This document shows, piece by piece, positions 1-8,799 of a stretch of DNA of 64,000 nucleotides. The stretch comes from Gammaproteobacteria bacterium (lineage in GTDB: Bacteria; Pseudomonadota; Gammaproteobacteria; Xanthomonadales; Marinicellaceae). The DNA lies in contig JAJRQG010000109.1 in NCBI GenBank assembly GCA_024280395.1, positions 1 through 64,000 of the forward strand, read 5' to 3'. The notes under the pieces are model-generated. The model was not told the DNA's origin, did not search any database, and saw only the letters and a program-made list of their open reading frames with translations. Each line of letters opens with the position of its first letter. Position 1 is the stretch's first letter. A program made the translations under genes and the position numbers.

Positions 1-341
1 AATCTTTTGGGCATTCTTGTATTGATATTTCTGATGGTTTGTTGGCAGATTTAGGCCATATTTGTAAAGCCAGTATGCTTGGGGCAAAAATATCATTGGA
101 GCAAATACCTGTTAATCAACAGGTCAAAGACTCATCTCCAGAGTGGTCAAATTTTGTACTTTGTGGTGGTGATGATTACCAATTGTGTTTTACCTTCTCG
201 GCTGAAGATTTAGATCAGTTGCCCGCCAATTGTACTGTTGTTGGGCAAATGGGATGTGGTGAAGGTGTAAAGGTGTTTGCCAATAATCAGGAAGTCAAGG
301 TTGCCAACAAAGGCTTTATACATTTTAATCAGACAGAATAA
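1..341 (+). CDS. thiL: Thiamine-monophosphate kinase, C-terminal part
   Basis: ThiL phosphorylates thiamine monophosphate to thiamine diphosphate with ATP, the last step of thiamine cofactor synthesis in the cytoplasm. Only the C-terminal ~112 residues are present; the gene starts before the window and the reading frame is entered at base 3, so the ORF-track ATG at 39 is internal. The visible part has the family signature 'CIDISDGLLADLGHI' followed by the 'CGGDDYQL' motif, equivalent to the GGEDYEL segment of ThiL/PurM-fold kinases. It is convergent with the DUF1801 gene, 20 bp away. The assignment is firm for a fragment; the N-terminal nucleotide-binding part cannot be assessed. Confidence 0.9.
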   Translation, partial: SFGHSCIDISDGLLADLGHICKASMLGAKISLEQIPVNQQVKDSSPEWSNFVLCGGDDYQLCFTFSAEDLDQLPANCTVVGQMGCGEGVKVFANNQEVKVANKGFIHFNQTE

Positions 342-361
342 TCTTAGGCGAATTGTGGTTC

Positions 362-817
362 TTACTTCTTAAATGCCTTTTCATAAGTCGCAATATAATC
401 CTCGACTGATATTTTGGCCATTAACTCACCAACCAACTCAAATGGAATCGCATCAATCTTTTTAAAACGAATACAACTCTTGCCCATGTTCAGCTTGTAT
501 TTACTGTGCTTTGGATATTGTTCTTCAAACCAATCCAGTAACACAGAATCCATATAAATACCCATGTGATACAGGGCCATAAAATTCTTCTGACAAGCTA
601 TGCTGACAAAAGGCAAAGGTGTATCGTCGGTACAGTGATAGCCATCGGGATAAGTGGATAAGGGAATTTGATAGGCGAGCATTTTACCGCTAATGACTTC
701 ATCAAAACCGTTGGGAATATTGTCAACAATGGTTTGTCTCAACTGTTTGAAAATACTTTGCTTGTCATCTGGCAGTTGGGCCATGAAGTTTTTTATATCA
801 GAAGTTTCAAGTTTCAT
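362..817 (-). CDS. DUF1801 (YdhG-like) domain protein
   Basis: A 151-residue cytoplasmic protein with no signal peptide or membrane segment. The pattern 'LPDDKQSIFKQLRQTIVDNIPNGFDEVISGKMLAYQIP' at the N-terminus, then a central strand-rich region with 'FVSIACQKNFMALYHMGIY', fits the DUF1801 / YdhG-like fold, a small alpha/beta family without an agreed enzymatic role. It lies 28 bp downstream of trmH on the same strand and is probably cotranscribed with it. The family call rests on overall pattern recognition; no catalytic residues can be named. Confidence 0.7.
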   Translation of the reverse strand: MKLETSDIKNFMAQLPDDKQSIFKQLRQTIVDNIPNGFDEVISGKMLAYQIPLSTYPDGYHCTDDTPLPFVSIACQKNFMALYHMGIYMDSVLLDWFEEQYPKHSKYKLNMGKSCIRFKKIDAIPFELVGELMAKISVEDYIATYEKAFKK

Positions 818-845
818 TGTAAAATTCCATGTTAAATTTCTAAAG

Positions 846-1496
846 TTAGGTTTCTAAAAAATATCCATCATCATCTAATTCAGGATAAGGCTGGTTTTTT
901 TCGCGGTACATTCTGGCAATTCGAGGGTAACTCCATTCAAACAACAATTTATCATAGCGTTTATCTGGCATAGAACGGGTATTATACATGCCTGCTTTTA
1001 GTCTTTGTTTCTGAGCTTCAAACAATATGACCGCTGAGGCTACTGATACATTGAGTGAAGCAACCATACCTTGCATGGGGACGACAATATGCTTGTCCAC
1101 AATTTTTGCTGTTTGGTCACTAATGCCTTTGAGCTCTGTGCCCATTACTATGGCTGTTGGTTTCGTGTAATCAACTTTTCGGTAGTCGATGGCTTGATCC
1201 GAAAAATGTGCAGCCAATAATTGGTAACCTTGGTCTTGAAAAGTTTTGGCACAGCTTGGAAAATCTTCAAACTTATGGGCTTCTACCCACTTTTGTGAAC
1301 CTTTAGCATAATAGTTCAATTGACGATAACCCTTGGTAACAGGAATGTATTGTATATCCTGAACACCGACTGCATCACAGGTGCGAACAATGGCATTGAA
1401 GTTGTGCGGTTTGTGTATGTTGTCCAAAATAACCGTTAAGTCCATTTGTCGTTTAAACAGCACTTCTTTTATCTTTTGGAATCTTTCTGGTGTCAT
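846..1496 (-). CDS. trmH: tRNA (guanosine-18-2'-O)-methyltransferase TrmH
   Basis: A SPOUT-class enzyme that uses SAM to methylate the 2'-hydroxyl of G18 in the D-loop of tRNAs. At 216 residues it is close to the E. coli enzyme. The N-terminal 'RFQKIKEVLFKRQMDLTVILDNIHKPHNFNAIVRTCDAVG' aligns with TrmH, including the conserved NxxAIxRTxDAVG motif 1 that carries the catalytic arginine. Motif 2 ('IVMGTELKGIS') and motif 3 ('VVPMQGMVASLNVSVASAVILFE') form the trefoil knot SAM site. The ATG start follows a long AT-rich leader. No oddities are visible. Confidence 0.93.
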   Translation of the reverse strand: MTPERFQKIKEVLFKRQMDLTVILDNIHKPHNFNAIVRTCDAVGVQDIQYIPVTKGYRQLNYYAKGSQKWVEAHKFEDFPSCAKTFQDQGYQLLAAHFSDQAIDYRKVDYTKPTAIVMGTELKGISDQTAKIVDKHIVVPMQGMVASLNVSVASAVILFEAQKQRLKAGMYNTRSMPDKRYDKLLFEWSYPRIARMYREKNQPYPELDDDGYFLET

Positions 1497-1591
1497 TTTG
1501 CTGTATTTGCCTTATATTTCAAATTGTTTTAATTAATTACTTGCTTTAAGAAATCATCGTATGTTATTGTTATTGCAAGTTAAAGATGCCC

Positions 1592-1609
1592 TTAACTTAA
1601 TTAAGTTAA
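1592..1609. promoter_or_regulatory. 18-bp perfect palindrome next to a -10-like hexamer
   Basis: TTAACTTAATTAAGTTAA is a perfect 18-bp palindrome, followed 2 bp later by TATAAT at 1612-1617. No good -35 hexamer is placed at normal spacing. It could be an operator over a promoter reading rightward into the short terminated segment at 1645-1676, or could act on leftward transcription of trmH. The role is inferred from the arrangement only. Confidence 0.4.
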
Positions 1610-1644
1610 ATTATAATAATAAAAAATGAAAATTACCTCAATTC

Positions 1645-1676
1645 AAAGCCAAACTCCGCAGTTTGGCTTTTTTCTT
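1645..1676 (+). terminator. Rho-independent terminator without an upstream gene on this strand
   Basis: An 11-bp perfect stem (AAAGCCAAACT / AGTTTGGCTTT) with a 4-nt loop, followed by a T-rich run on the plus strand. The neighbouring genes on both sides run leftward, so it terminates a plus-strand transcript with no obvious coding gene; a short non-coding RNA starting near 1625 would fit. The rest of the ~330-bp gap between trmH and the M14 gene is AT-rich, with nothing else I can support. Confidence 0.7.
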
Positions 1677-1825
1677 TTCTGGAGTATTTCTCTTTATCAA
1701 TTTTTGTTTTTCTACCCTGAAGAACAGGAAGGACATGAAGGTTTTTAAAATTAATAACAAAGCCTTATTCCAATTGCCTTTTTTACTTCATATTCTTCAA
1801 TATCTTCATGGTAAATTCCTTGTTT

Positions 1826-4321
1826 TTAATCCAATTCAGTTTTCTTAATAAGCGATGAAAAATAAACGGCATTGATTAGCCACCTTTGTGTGCCTAGCCA
1901 AAAGCCTCTGAATGTTGGGTTGAAATTAAACTTTATAATGGTTCCTTTGCCCATTTTATCGGCAATGATTAGCGGGCTGTTATTAATTTTCTCCAGCTTT
2001 TCATCCGAAATATACCCAGCAGCTCGTGTATTTTTTGTTGCAATCAATGGCGTTGAATATTGATTGTTGGATGGGGTCAGAAGACTGTTGCCTTTGAGTA
2101 GTGCATATTGTACAGTTTGTTGCATGCCAAAACCTAAAGGGTGTGTTAGGTCGGCATGTGCGGAAATAATTGCTCCACCAATGGTATTTTTTGCTTGGTC
2201 ACTCTCAAATTCTGCATAACTCTTGTTGGGTTCTTGGTTCTCAATTTTGGTGTCCTCCCTATCGTCTTTTTTAATTCCTTGAACAATTTTCTCAGTCCAC
2301 ATTGCTGATTTTTGCAAACTGATTAAGGTTCCTCCTTGTTTAACCCAGGTTTTTATTTTATCGGTTTCTTTGTCTGACAATGAGTGGAATTTACCAGAAG
2401 GGAAAATGAGGTGTGAATAATTATTGAGTTCAATTTTATTTAATTGAAGTTTGGTAATTTTGGTTAACGCCAATCCAACTTGGGTATCAAATAAATGCCA
2501 AATACTGCCAGCTTGGTAGGCATTGATGCTTGTTCCTTTGACCAGTAGAACTTTAGGTTGGTTAAGTGTGGTGATTGAGGGTGAGCCCAAATCTACACCA
2601 ATTTCATTTAAACCTTGGGTCAATGCATAACTAGAAATTTGAAAAAATTCAGAAATATTGGACAGTGCTGAAAGGACTTTATTTTCATTGTCTTTATTTA
2701 CAGGAACAATAATTGTACCGGGTTTAAACTCTATAGTTTTGCCTTGTGCTTTAATGGAAAAAGACTTGCTTGTAGCCTTGGAGAGTATGTCTTTTTGTTG
2801 AAGATAGTTCAAAGCAGCAGGAGCATTGCCATCTGACCAATTGAAGGCATAAGCGATGGCATTTTTGGCATATGAATTTTGCGCAGGTGCAAATTCAAAG
2901 TTTTTTCTGCTGGGTTCAGTCTTGCTCTTGGCATAATCAATTCCCCAAGCCATGGCGATATTCCACGCGGATACATCATAGAAAGTATTGTCTTTAAAAC
3001 TTTTCTGGGTACTAAAAAGTGATTTTATCAACGTATACTGTTCTTGATTGATGGGAATATACAGAGAAACAAAGGCTTCAAACTTATGTTTGTCAATGGT
3101 TAATGACTTGTCCAACATGCTTACTTTTATGTTGTGAATGGATAAATAATCCACCATTTTTTGCGCCTTAATTAAATTGTTTTTAAAGTCTAGTACGTAG
3201 CCTTTAAAGTTTTGCTTGCGGGCCTCCTCTTTAGCTTGGATAAAAAAATCTTTTTTATAATTGATTAGTTCAGGCTTTAGTGAATATGCCCCTGTTAATG
3301 TTGATAAAGCTGTTCTAAATTGATTGTCAATGCCTTCTGTTAAAGTGCGCAATCCTTCTTCGGTTTGTAATTTTCCACTTCTGGCACTGGCTTGCTCAAA
3401 TAAAATGCCAACGCTGCCCTGTAAATCGGGATAAGTTGAGCCTTTGCCAGGGTAGAAGTCATCATAGCTTTCTTGGGTATAAAAACTCATGCCTTTTTCG
3501 CTCAATGTTTTGGCGTGAAATTTACCGAGCTTATTGGTTAATTCAATGTTTTTGGCGGGAATCAAAGGATTGGCCCGTTCTGGAACACCGGGTTGAAAAA
3601 AGAAAGTTTTGTTACTGCCCATTTCGTGGTGGTCATCCAGTACATGCGGTTTCCATTGATGAAACTGTTTTAAACGGGCACGGGATTCAGGCTGAGTCAA
3701 CAATAACCAATCTCGATTTAAATCAAACCAATAATGGTTGGTTCGGCCATTTGGGTTTTGTTCATTGTGTGAACTGTCGTATTCATCTGGGTTATCAATC
3801 ATGCCACGATTCGAGTTAACATCGGTAACAAACCTATCGTAACCATCTGGGTTGATGGTAGGGTCAATGATAATTAAAGTTTCGTTCAATATTTTGTCTA
3901 TTTTCTCAGAATGCCCTGCTATTAAATGATAAGCATATAAGACACTGGCATTGGCACCGCTGGCTTCATTGCCGTGCACACTAAAGCCATTCCAAACACG
4001 CAAAATATCATCGCGCTTGGCAAGATTCTCTAGGTTTTCCATGTTCTTATCAGAACTGATAAGCAGTAACACCAAACGGCGGCCTTCATGCGTCATGCCA
4101 TAATCCATTAACCGTGCCCTGGCAGAAGAGGCACCAAGAATGCTTAAATATTGAACAATTTGATCATGGCGGTAATGTCTATAGCCTACCTCAATACCTG
4201 TAACGGCTTTGGGAGTGGGGATAGAAGTATCATAGCGAGTATCTTGTGGTAAATAATCTTCAAGTATTAACGCGTTGGCGCTAAAACACATCAAAATCAA
4301 TAAAATAATATTTTTAATCAT
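1826..4321 (-). CDS. Secreted M14-family zinc carboxypeptidase
   Basis: An 831-residue exported metallopeptidase. A short signal peptide ('MIKNIILLILMCFSANA') precedes the M14 domain. Visible zinc ligands are the HxxE of 'VHGNEAS' (around residue 115) and a histidine in 'DDHHEMG' (around 231); 'GILFEQASARSG' (around 305) supplies the likely catalytic glutamate. The segment 'DPTINPDGYDRF' is typical of the family. The remaining ~450 C-terminal residues look like a class-I glutamine-amidotransferase-like/beta-sandwich region, as in other long bacterial M14 proteins, and have no motif I can assign firmly. It lies 9 bp downstream of xthA on the same strand. The likely role is periplasmic or extracellular peptide degradation. 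Confidence 0.85.
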   Translation of the reverse strand: MIKNIILLILMCFSANALILEDYLPQDTRYDTSIPTPKAVTGIEVGYRHYRHDQIVQYLSILGASSARARLMDYGMTHEGRRLVLLLISSDKNMENLENLAKRDDILRVWNGFSVHGNEASGANASVLYAYHLIAGHSEKIDKILNETLIIIDPTINPDGYDRFVTDVNSNRGMIDNPDEYDSSHNEQNPNGRTNHYWFDLNRDWLLLTQPESRARLKQFHQWKPHVLDDHHEMGSNKTFFFQPGVPERANPLIPAKNIELTNKLGKFHAKTLSEKGMSFYTQESYDDFYPGKGSTYPDLQGSVGILFEQASARSGKLQTEEGLRTLTEGIDNQFRTALSTLTGAYSLKPELINYKKDFFIQAKEEARKQNFKGYVLDFKNNLIKAQKMVDYLSIHNIKVSMLDKSLTIDKHKFEAFVSLYIPINQEQYTLIKSLFSTQKSFKDNTFYDVSAWNIAMAWGIDYAKSKTEPSRKNFEFAPAQNSYAKNAIAYAFNWSDGNAPAALNYLQQKDILSKATSKSFSIKAQGKTIEFKPGTIIVPVNKDNENKVLSALSNISEFFQISSYALTQGLNEIGVDLGSPSITTLNQPKVLLVKGTSINAYQAGSIWHLFDTQVGLALTKITKLQLNKIELNNYSHLIFPSGKFHSLSDKETDKIKTWVKQGGTLISLQKSAMWTEKIVQGIKKDDREDTKIENQEPNKSYAEFESDQAKNTIGGAIISAHADLTHPLGFGMQQTVQYALLKGNSLLTPSNNQYSTPLIATKNTRAAGYISDEKLEKINNSPLIIADKMGKGTIIKFNFNPTFRGFWLGTQRWLINAVYFSSLIKKTELD

Positions 4322-4330
4322 AAATCGGTC

Positions 4331-5104
4331 CTAATAATCAAATTCAGCAATCACAGGGGTGTGATCAGATGGGCGTTCCCAAGTTCTGGGTTGTTTGTCA
4401 ATATAAGCAGAAGTCAGCATCTCACTCATGGGTTCGTTGGTTAAAATCAAATCAATTCTCAAACCTAAATTTCTTGGGAATCCGCCCATGCGGTAATCCC
4501 ACCAGGAATAATGTCCAGCATCGTCGTGCAACAATCTAAAGCTATCATCGAAACCCAAATCCAAAATACCATCGAGTTTGGCACGTTCTTTATCCGTACA
4601 CAAAATCTTACGACGCCAATATTCAGGATCATAAACATCTCGATCATCGGGTGCAATATTAAAATCTCCCAACACCACGACATTTTCGTATTCTTCAATT
4701 TGTTGTTCAATAAAAAGAGTAACCTGTTCTAACCAATGCATTTTGTATTCATATTTTTCAGAATTTGGTTCAGAACCATTGACCACATACAAATTAATAA
4801 CCCTTACATCATCAATAGTTGCCGCCAATATCCGGCGTTGTGGGTCATCTAAGCCTTCAATATCGGTAATCACATCGGTAGCAGGAGAGGAGCTGATAAT
4901 GGCCACACCATTGTAAGTAGGCTGCCCCGCATAAACCACATGCCAGCCAGCTTCTTTTATCTCAGCTTCGGGGAAATTTTCATCGGTGAGTTTGGTCTCT
5001 TGAATCGCCAACACATCAGGCTGGTTATCCTTGCACCAAGTAAGAACATGCTCTAATCTAACTTTTAAGGAATTAACATTCCAACTGACTATTTTCATTT
5101 GCAT
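4331..5104 (-). CDS. xthA: Exodeoxyribonuclease III (AP endonuclease)
   Basis: A magnesium-dependent AP endonuclease and 3'-5' exonuclease of base-excision repair. At 257 residues it has the usual length. The endonuclease/exonuclease/phosphatase fold is clear: 'MKIVSWNVNSL' with the metal-binding Asn, 'AIQETKL' with the metal-binding Glu, 'VVLGDFNIAP' with the catalytic Asp-Asn pair, and the terminal 'RPSDHTPVIAEF' with the catalytic Asp-His. The ORF begins M-Q-M; the second Met at residue 3 is an equally plausible start, as most homologues begin MKIVSWN. Confidence 0.95.
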   Translation of the reverse strand: MQMKIVSWNVNSLKVRLEHVLTWCKDNQPDVLAIQETKLTDENFPEAEIKEAGWHVVYAGQPTYNGVAIISSSPATDVITDIEGLDDPQRRILAATIDDVRVINLYVVNGSEPNSEKYEYKMHWLEQVTLFIEQQIEEYENVVVLGDFNIAPDDRDVYDPEYWRRKILCTDKERAKLDGILDLGFDDSFRLLHDDAGHYSWWDYRMGGFPRNLGLRIDLILTNEPMSEMLTSAYIDKQPRTWERPSDHTPVIAEFDY

Positions 5105-5204
5105 TGCAATAATTTAAACAAGCATTAACTTTATCATAATTTTTATGATTACCATAGCCACAATTAATGAGTGTACAAATTATAAAAGAAAATTTAATTA
5201 TATG

Positions 5205-6071
5205 TCACGTATTTTTATCGATGCTTACCAATACAACTTTTATTGGAACAACAGGTTCTTCTTCTAGGTCTTTCGACAATAATTTCAGGCTTAGGTTGAC
5301 TCCAAACCTTGATAGGACTAAATGGCCCCATTTATTAAATGAAATAGAATCAACAATACTGTTAGTGTCGTATTTCCTGATAAGATTATTTTTGTCAAGA
5401 GAATAATCGAGACATGATTTTGTATCAGTATCATATCTAGAAATAATGCAAATTTTATTTTTAGATATAATGTAAATATCATTCAACAAGCCATAAGGAG
5501 GGAGCTCGTTTCTTGGCATGTTGTCATATTTATTAACCTCCCAAACTCCTATGATTTTTTTATCTAAAGTTAAATGATTATAATTTTCTTCATCATATTT
5601 GATATCTAGCATATAAATTTGCTTATTGTTCTGATTCCCTATTAGAACTTCTATACTTATGGGTTCGAAATCTTGAGAAATGCATTGAAAATAATTGCGA
5701 GTAAATGTTTGATAAGTTGTTCTATCTCCAAATAACATGCTTTGTTGTGTAATAGAGGTTTTAAGATAATCATTCTCAATCGAAATAATTTTTAAAGTGA
5801 AAACAGGTTTGTTGTCTTTAGAAAAGACAATTTGATTTTCTTGGCAATTATAGTCAACAATATTTTTTGAATCAATATCATGGAGATGTGCTTTTAAGTT
5901 AATAGAATCAAAGAACCATTTACTATTTATGGTTCCTTGCGGATTGCTATTGTCTATAGAAACAGGGGTCTTTTCTGTTAAAACCCAAGTCCCATCAATT
6001 TGACCACAGTAATCATTTTCTGAAAATACTAAAGTACTTGCAAAAATCGTTAATAAAATCATTTTTTTCAT
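5205..6071 (-). CDS. Secreted protein of unknown function
   Basis: I do not recognise this 288-residue protein. It starts with a clear signal peptide ('MKKMILLTIFASTLVFS') and the mature part begins with 'ENDYCGQIDGTWVLTEKTPVS', reminiscent of lipocalin-like domains that open with a 'G.W' segment. A second, similar 'KKIIGVWEVNKYD' motif occurs near residue 170, so it may contain two related beta-barrel units. Cysteines are few and paired, which fits an oxidising compartment. It stands alone, about 100 bp upstream of xthA on the same strand, and its more AT-rich composition than xthA suggests an accessory gene. Export is well supported; function is unknown. Confidence 0.6.
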   Translation of the reverse strand: MKKMILLTIFASTLVFSENDYCGQIDGTWVLTEKTPVSIDNSNPQGTINSKWFFDSINLKAHLHDIDSKNIVDYNCQENQIVFSKDNKPVFTLKIISIENDYLKTSITQQSMLFGDRTTYQTFTRNYFQCISQDFEPISIEVLIGNQNNKQIYMLDIKYDEENYNHLTLDKKIIGVWEVNKYDNMPRNELPPYGLLNDIYIISKNKICIISRYDTDTKSCLDYSLDKNNLIRKYDTNSIVDSISFNKWGHLVLSRFGVNLSLKLLSKDLEEEPVVPIKVVLVSIDKNT

Positions 6072-6128
6072 TGGGATCTAAGATTAATTGAATAAAACTA
6101 ACTTTAGCATAAATCAAAAGAAATGAAG

Positions 6129-6164
6129 CAAAAAAAAGAGCAAAGAAGAAATCTTTGCTCTTTT
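6129..6164 (-). terminator. Rho-independent terminator of fadE
   Basis: A 13-bp stem (AAAAGAGCAAAGA / TCTTTGCTCTTTT) with a 5-nt loop; read on the minus strand it ends in a run of T residues. It lies just after the fadE stop codon. Because the stem itself ends in T on both strands it may work in either direction, but the long T run is on the fadE side. Confidence 0.85.
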
Positions 6165-6186
6165 CAAACAGACTAAATATATTGCT

Positions 6187-8658
6187 TTAAGCCGCTTTTA
6201 TCTTGGTGATTTTAGCGGATTTCTTAGCGGTTCTATCAAAAGCATCAAATGGGAAGTCGTCAACAGCAACCACTTCTGCTACTTCTGCTCTGACTATAGT
6301 GAGTTTGTCAAACTCGCTTTGGCCAATGATTTTTCTATCCAAAGCCTGTTGTAATTGGTCGGCTGGTGCGATAGCATCAATTTCACCGGCTTTTAGGGCT
6401 TTTAAAATGCGGCGTTCTAGAGGTTCTGCATCAATGACTTTTTTCAAGGTTTCGTTCATTTGCAATACCACGTTGTTTTCGGTGACATCTTTGTCAATGC
6501 CATCGGTTAAACGGGCTCTGGTTTCGTTTGGATTAAGGATTAAACTGGCGGCTTTATGACCCAATCTATCGCCAGCTGGCAATTCATGTGTGCCCAATGG
6601 CAAGACCAATCTGCGTAGAATGAAACCAACCACTTTGCTTGGGAAGTTGTAAGTTAACATTTTAAAGGCTTGTTCTATCTTGTAGAAATGTTCATGCAAT
6701 GCCCATGCAACGATTGCTTGATCGGCATGGTTGGAACCTTGGTCACGGTATCTTTTCAATACGGCTGATGCCATATACAAGTGACTTAATACATCACCTA
6801 AACGTGCGGAGGTTTTTTCTTTGCGTTTTAAAGCGCCACCCAGTGTTAACATGGATACATCTGCTGCCAAACCAAATGCTGCGCTATAACGGCTAATTTT
6901 TGCATAAAATTTCTTGGTGAATTTATCGTGTGGTGCTTTTTCTAAACGCCACAACCCTAATCCCATAAAGAAAGAGCGAACCGCATTACTAAAACTGTAA
7001 CCAATGTGGTTGAATAAAAGCTTATCAAATTTTTCTAAACGTTCGTCTTTATTTTCAATACTGGCTGCTTCCATCTCTTTTAACACATAAGGATGGCAAC
7101 GAATTGCTCCTTGTCCAAAGATAATCATGCTGCGGGTTAGTATGTTGGCGCCTTCTACGGTGATCCAAATGGGTAAACCCTGCCAACCTTTGCCTAGGTA
7201 GTTTTTTGGCCCCATGATAATGCCTTTGCCGCCATGAATGTCCATCGCGTGAGAAATGATGGTTCGAGACATATCGGTTGCGTGCATCTTTGCAATCGCG
7301 GAAGGTACGGCTGGAATTTCACCTTGATCAACTGCCAATGCAGTCATGGTAGAAGTTGCAGCACAAGTATATGTAAGGCCGGCTATTTCACACAGTTTTT
7401 CTTCCACACCTTCAAAACGCCCAATTGGCATATTGAATTGTTTGCGGATACGGGCATAGGCACCAGTGGCAAATGCCACCATTTTTGCACCACCTGTTGA
7501 ACAAGATGGTAATGAAATTGCGCGACCAACCGACAAACATTCAACCAGCATCATCCAACCTTTTCCGATCATTTTTTCCTCGCCAATCAAATAACTCATG
7601 GGGATGAAAACATCTTTGCCCCGTACCGGGCCATTCATAAACATGACATCTAATGGATTGTGTCTTCTGCCTATATCCATGCCTTTGGTTTCTCTTGGAA
7701 TCAAAGCCAATGTAATGCCTAAATGCTCCTTGTCTCCGATTAAACCATCTGGATCTGACATTTGAAATGCCAATCCTACAACAGTTGCGACAGGTGCCAA
7801 GGTGATGTATCTCTTGTCAAAATTTAACAGTACACCCAATTGTTTTTTACCTTTAAATGTTTTTTTGCAAACCACTCCTGTATCTGGAATAGATGTCGCA
7901 TCTGAACCTGCACTTGGGCCGGTTAATGCAAAGCAAGGAATGTCTTTGCCTGCTGCTAAGCGAGGTAAGTAATGTTCTTTTTGAGCTTCGGTTCCATATT
8001 GGTGCAATAACTCAGCAGGTCCTAATGAGTTGGGCACGGCAACAGATGCCGCAACTGCTACGCTGCGTGATGCTAATTTTTGTAATACCATTGAATGGCC
8101 GAGAGCTGAGAATCCTAATCCGCCATGTTTTTTAGAAATAATCATGCCAATGAAACCATTGTCACGAATAAACTGCCACACATCTTCGGGCATATCGCCT
8201 TTGACATGATTGATTTCATATTCATCAATCATGCTGCACAATTCAGCAACAGGGCCATCGATAAAATTTTGTTCATCGGTGGTTAATTGTGGAGGTGGAA
8301 TATCGTGTAATTTCTTAAAATTGGGTTTGCCGCTGAATAATTCACCATCCCAACTCACTGTTCCTGATTCAAGAGCTGTTTTTTCAGTTTCGGATAGATT
8401 GGGTAAAGCTTTTTTATAAAACCCCAAAAAAGGAGCCGTGACCAATTGTTGGCGAATATTTTTTACATTCAAGATAACGGCTAAAGCTACAAAAATTGCC
8501 CAAACGAGTCCAACTGAAAACCAGCCATTTGTGAAGTTCATGGTAGTTAGCACCATAATTATTGATGTAACACCTGTCCAAATTTTTAAATTAGTTTTTA
8601 GGTACGAGCAGGCAAAAGAAGCGGCCAAAAATGCACCAAAAAGAATAAGAAAGTTCAT
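6187..8658 (-). CDS. fadE: Acyl-CoA dehydrogenase FadE
   Basis: FadE is the FAD-dependent membrane-associated acyl-CoA dehydrogenase that starts each beta-oxidation cycle. With the chosen start it is 823 residues, close to the E. coli protein. An N-terminal hydrophobic stretch with two membrane segments precedes the dehydrogenase domain; 'PCFALTGPSAGSDATSIPD', 'IHGGKGIIMGP' and 'WITVEGANILTRSMIIFGQGAIRCHP' are typical. I start at the internal Met (MNFLILFGAF) because GGAG lies 7 nt upstream of it; the ORF-track start at 8691 lies inside the operator palindrome at 8681-8698 and has no such site. The divergent TetR gene and the paired operators suggest induction by fatty acids or acyl-CoA. Confidence 0.93.
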   Translation of the reverse strand: MNFLILFGAFLAASFACSYLKTNLKIWTGVTSIIMVLTTMNFTNGWFSVGLVWAIFVALAVILNVKNIRQQLVTAPFLGFYKKALPNLSETEKTALESGTVSWDGELFSGKPNFKKLHDIPPPQLTTDEQNFIDGPVAELCSMIDEYEINHVKGDMPEDVWQFIRDNGFIGMIISKKHGGLGFSALGHSMVLQKLASRSVAVAASVAVPNSLGPAELLHQYGTEAQKEHYLPRLAAGKDIPCFALTGPSAGSDATSIPDTGVVCKKTFKGKKQLGVLLNFDKRYITLAPVATVVGLAFQMSDPDGLIGDKEHLGITLALIPRETKGMDIGRRHNPLDVMFMNGPVRGKDVFIPMSYLIGEEKMIGKGWMMLVECLSVGRAISLPSCSTGGAKMVAFATGAYARIRKQFNMPIGRFEGVEEKLCEIAGLTYTCAATSTMTALAVDQGEIPAVPSAIAKMHATDMSRTIISHAMDIHGGKGIIMGPKNYLGKGWQGLPIWITVEGANILTRSMIIFGQGAIRCHPYVLKEMEAASIENKDERLEKFDKLLFNHIGYSFSNAVRSFFMGLGLWRLEKAPHDKFTKKFYAKISRYSAAFGLAADVSMLTLGGALKRKEKTSARLGDVLSHLYMASAVLKRYRDQGSNHADQAIVAWALHEHFYKIEQAFKMLTYNFPSKVVGFILRRLVLPLGTHELPAGDRLGHKAASLILNPNETRARLTDGIDKDVTENNVVLQMNETLKKVIDAEPLERRILKALKAGEIDAIAPADQLQQALDRKIIGQSEFDKLTIVRAEVAEVVAVDDFPFDAFDRTAKKSAKITKIKAA

Positions 8659-8680
8659 GGGTTTTCTCCAAAAATTAATA

Positions 8681-8698
8681 CCATACGCCATAGTATGG
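8681..8698. promoter_or_regulatory. Operator palindrome, copy 1, upstream of fadE
   Basis: CCATACGCCATAGTATGG, an imperfect palindrome 23 bp upstream of the fadE start codon. It matches the second site at 8718-8735 at 14 of 18 positions. It is the probable binding site of the adjacent TetR regulator; this is inferred from position and symmetry. Confidence 0.65.
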
Positions 8699-8717
8699 TG
8701 GCAAACAATACTATTGT

Positions 8718-8735
8718 CAATACGCTAGCGTATGG
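8718..8735. promoter_or_regulatory. Operator palindrome, copy 2, fadE-TetR interval
   Basis: CAATACGCTAGCGTATGG, containing the perfect 14-bp palindrome ATACGCTAGCGTAT. Its centre is 37 bp from the centre of copy 1. Between divergent fadE and a TetR gene, it probably mediates repression of fadE and autoregulation. Confidence 0.7.
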
Positions 8736-8799
8736 ATAAGATCAAAAAATACAGTTTTTCCTTTCAATCAACAATTTTCTAGTGTTTAATAGAGTCATC

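Noticed and set aside
1663-1848. 61-residue plus-strand ORF after trmH
   Set aside because: Starts inside the terminator stem and runs antisense into the M14 gene end; Phe-rich translation of AT-rich DNA.
3436-3819. 127-residue plus-strand ORF
   Set aside because: Lies antisense inside the M14 peptidase gene; no ribosome site and low-complexity translation. A shadow ORF.
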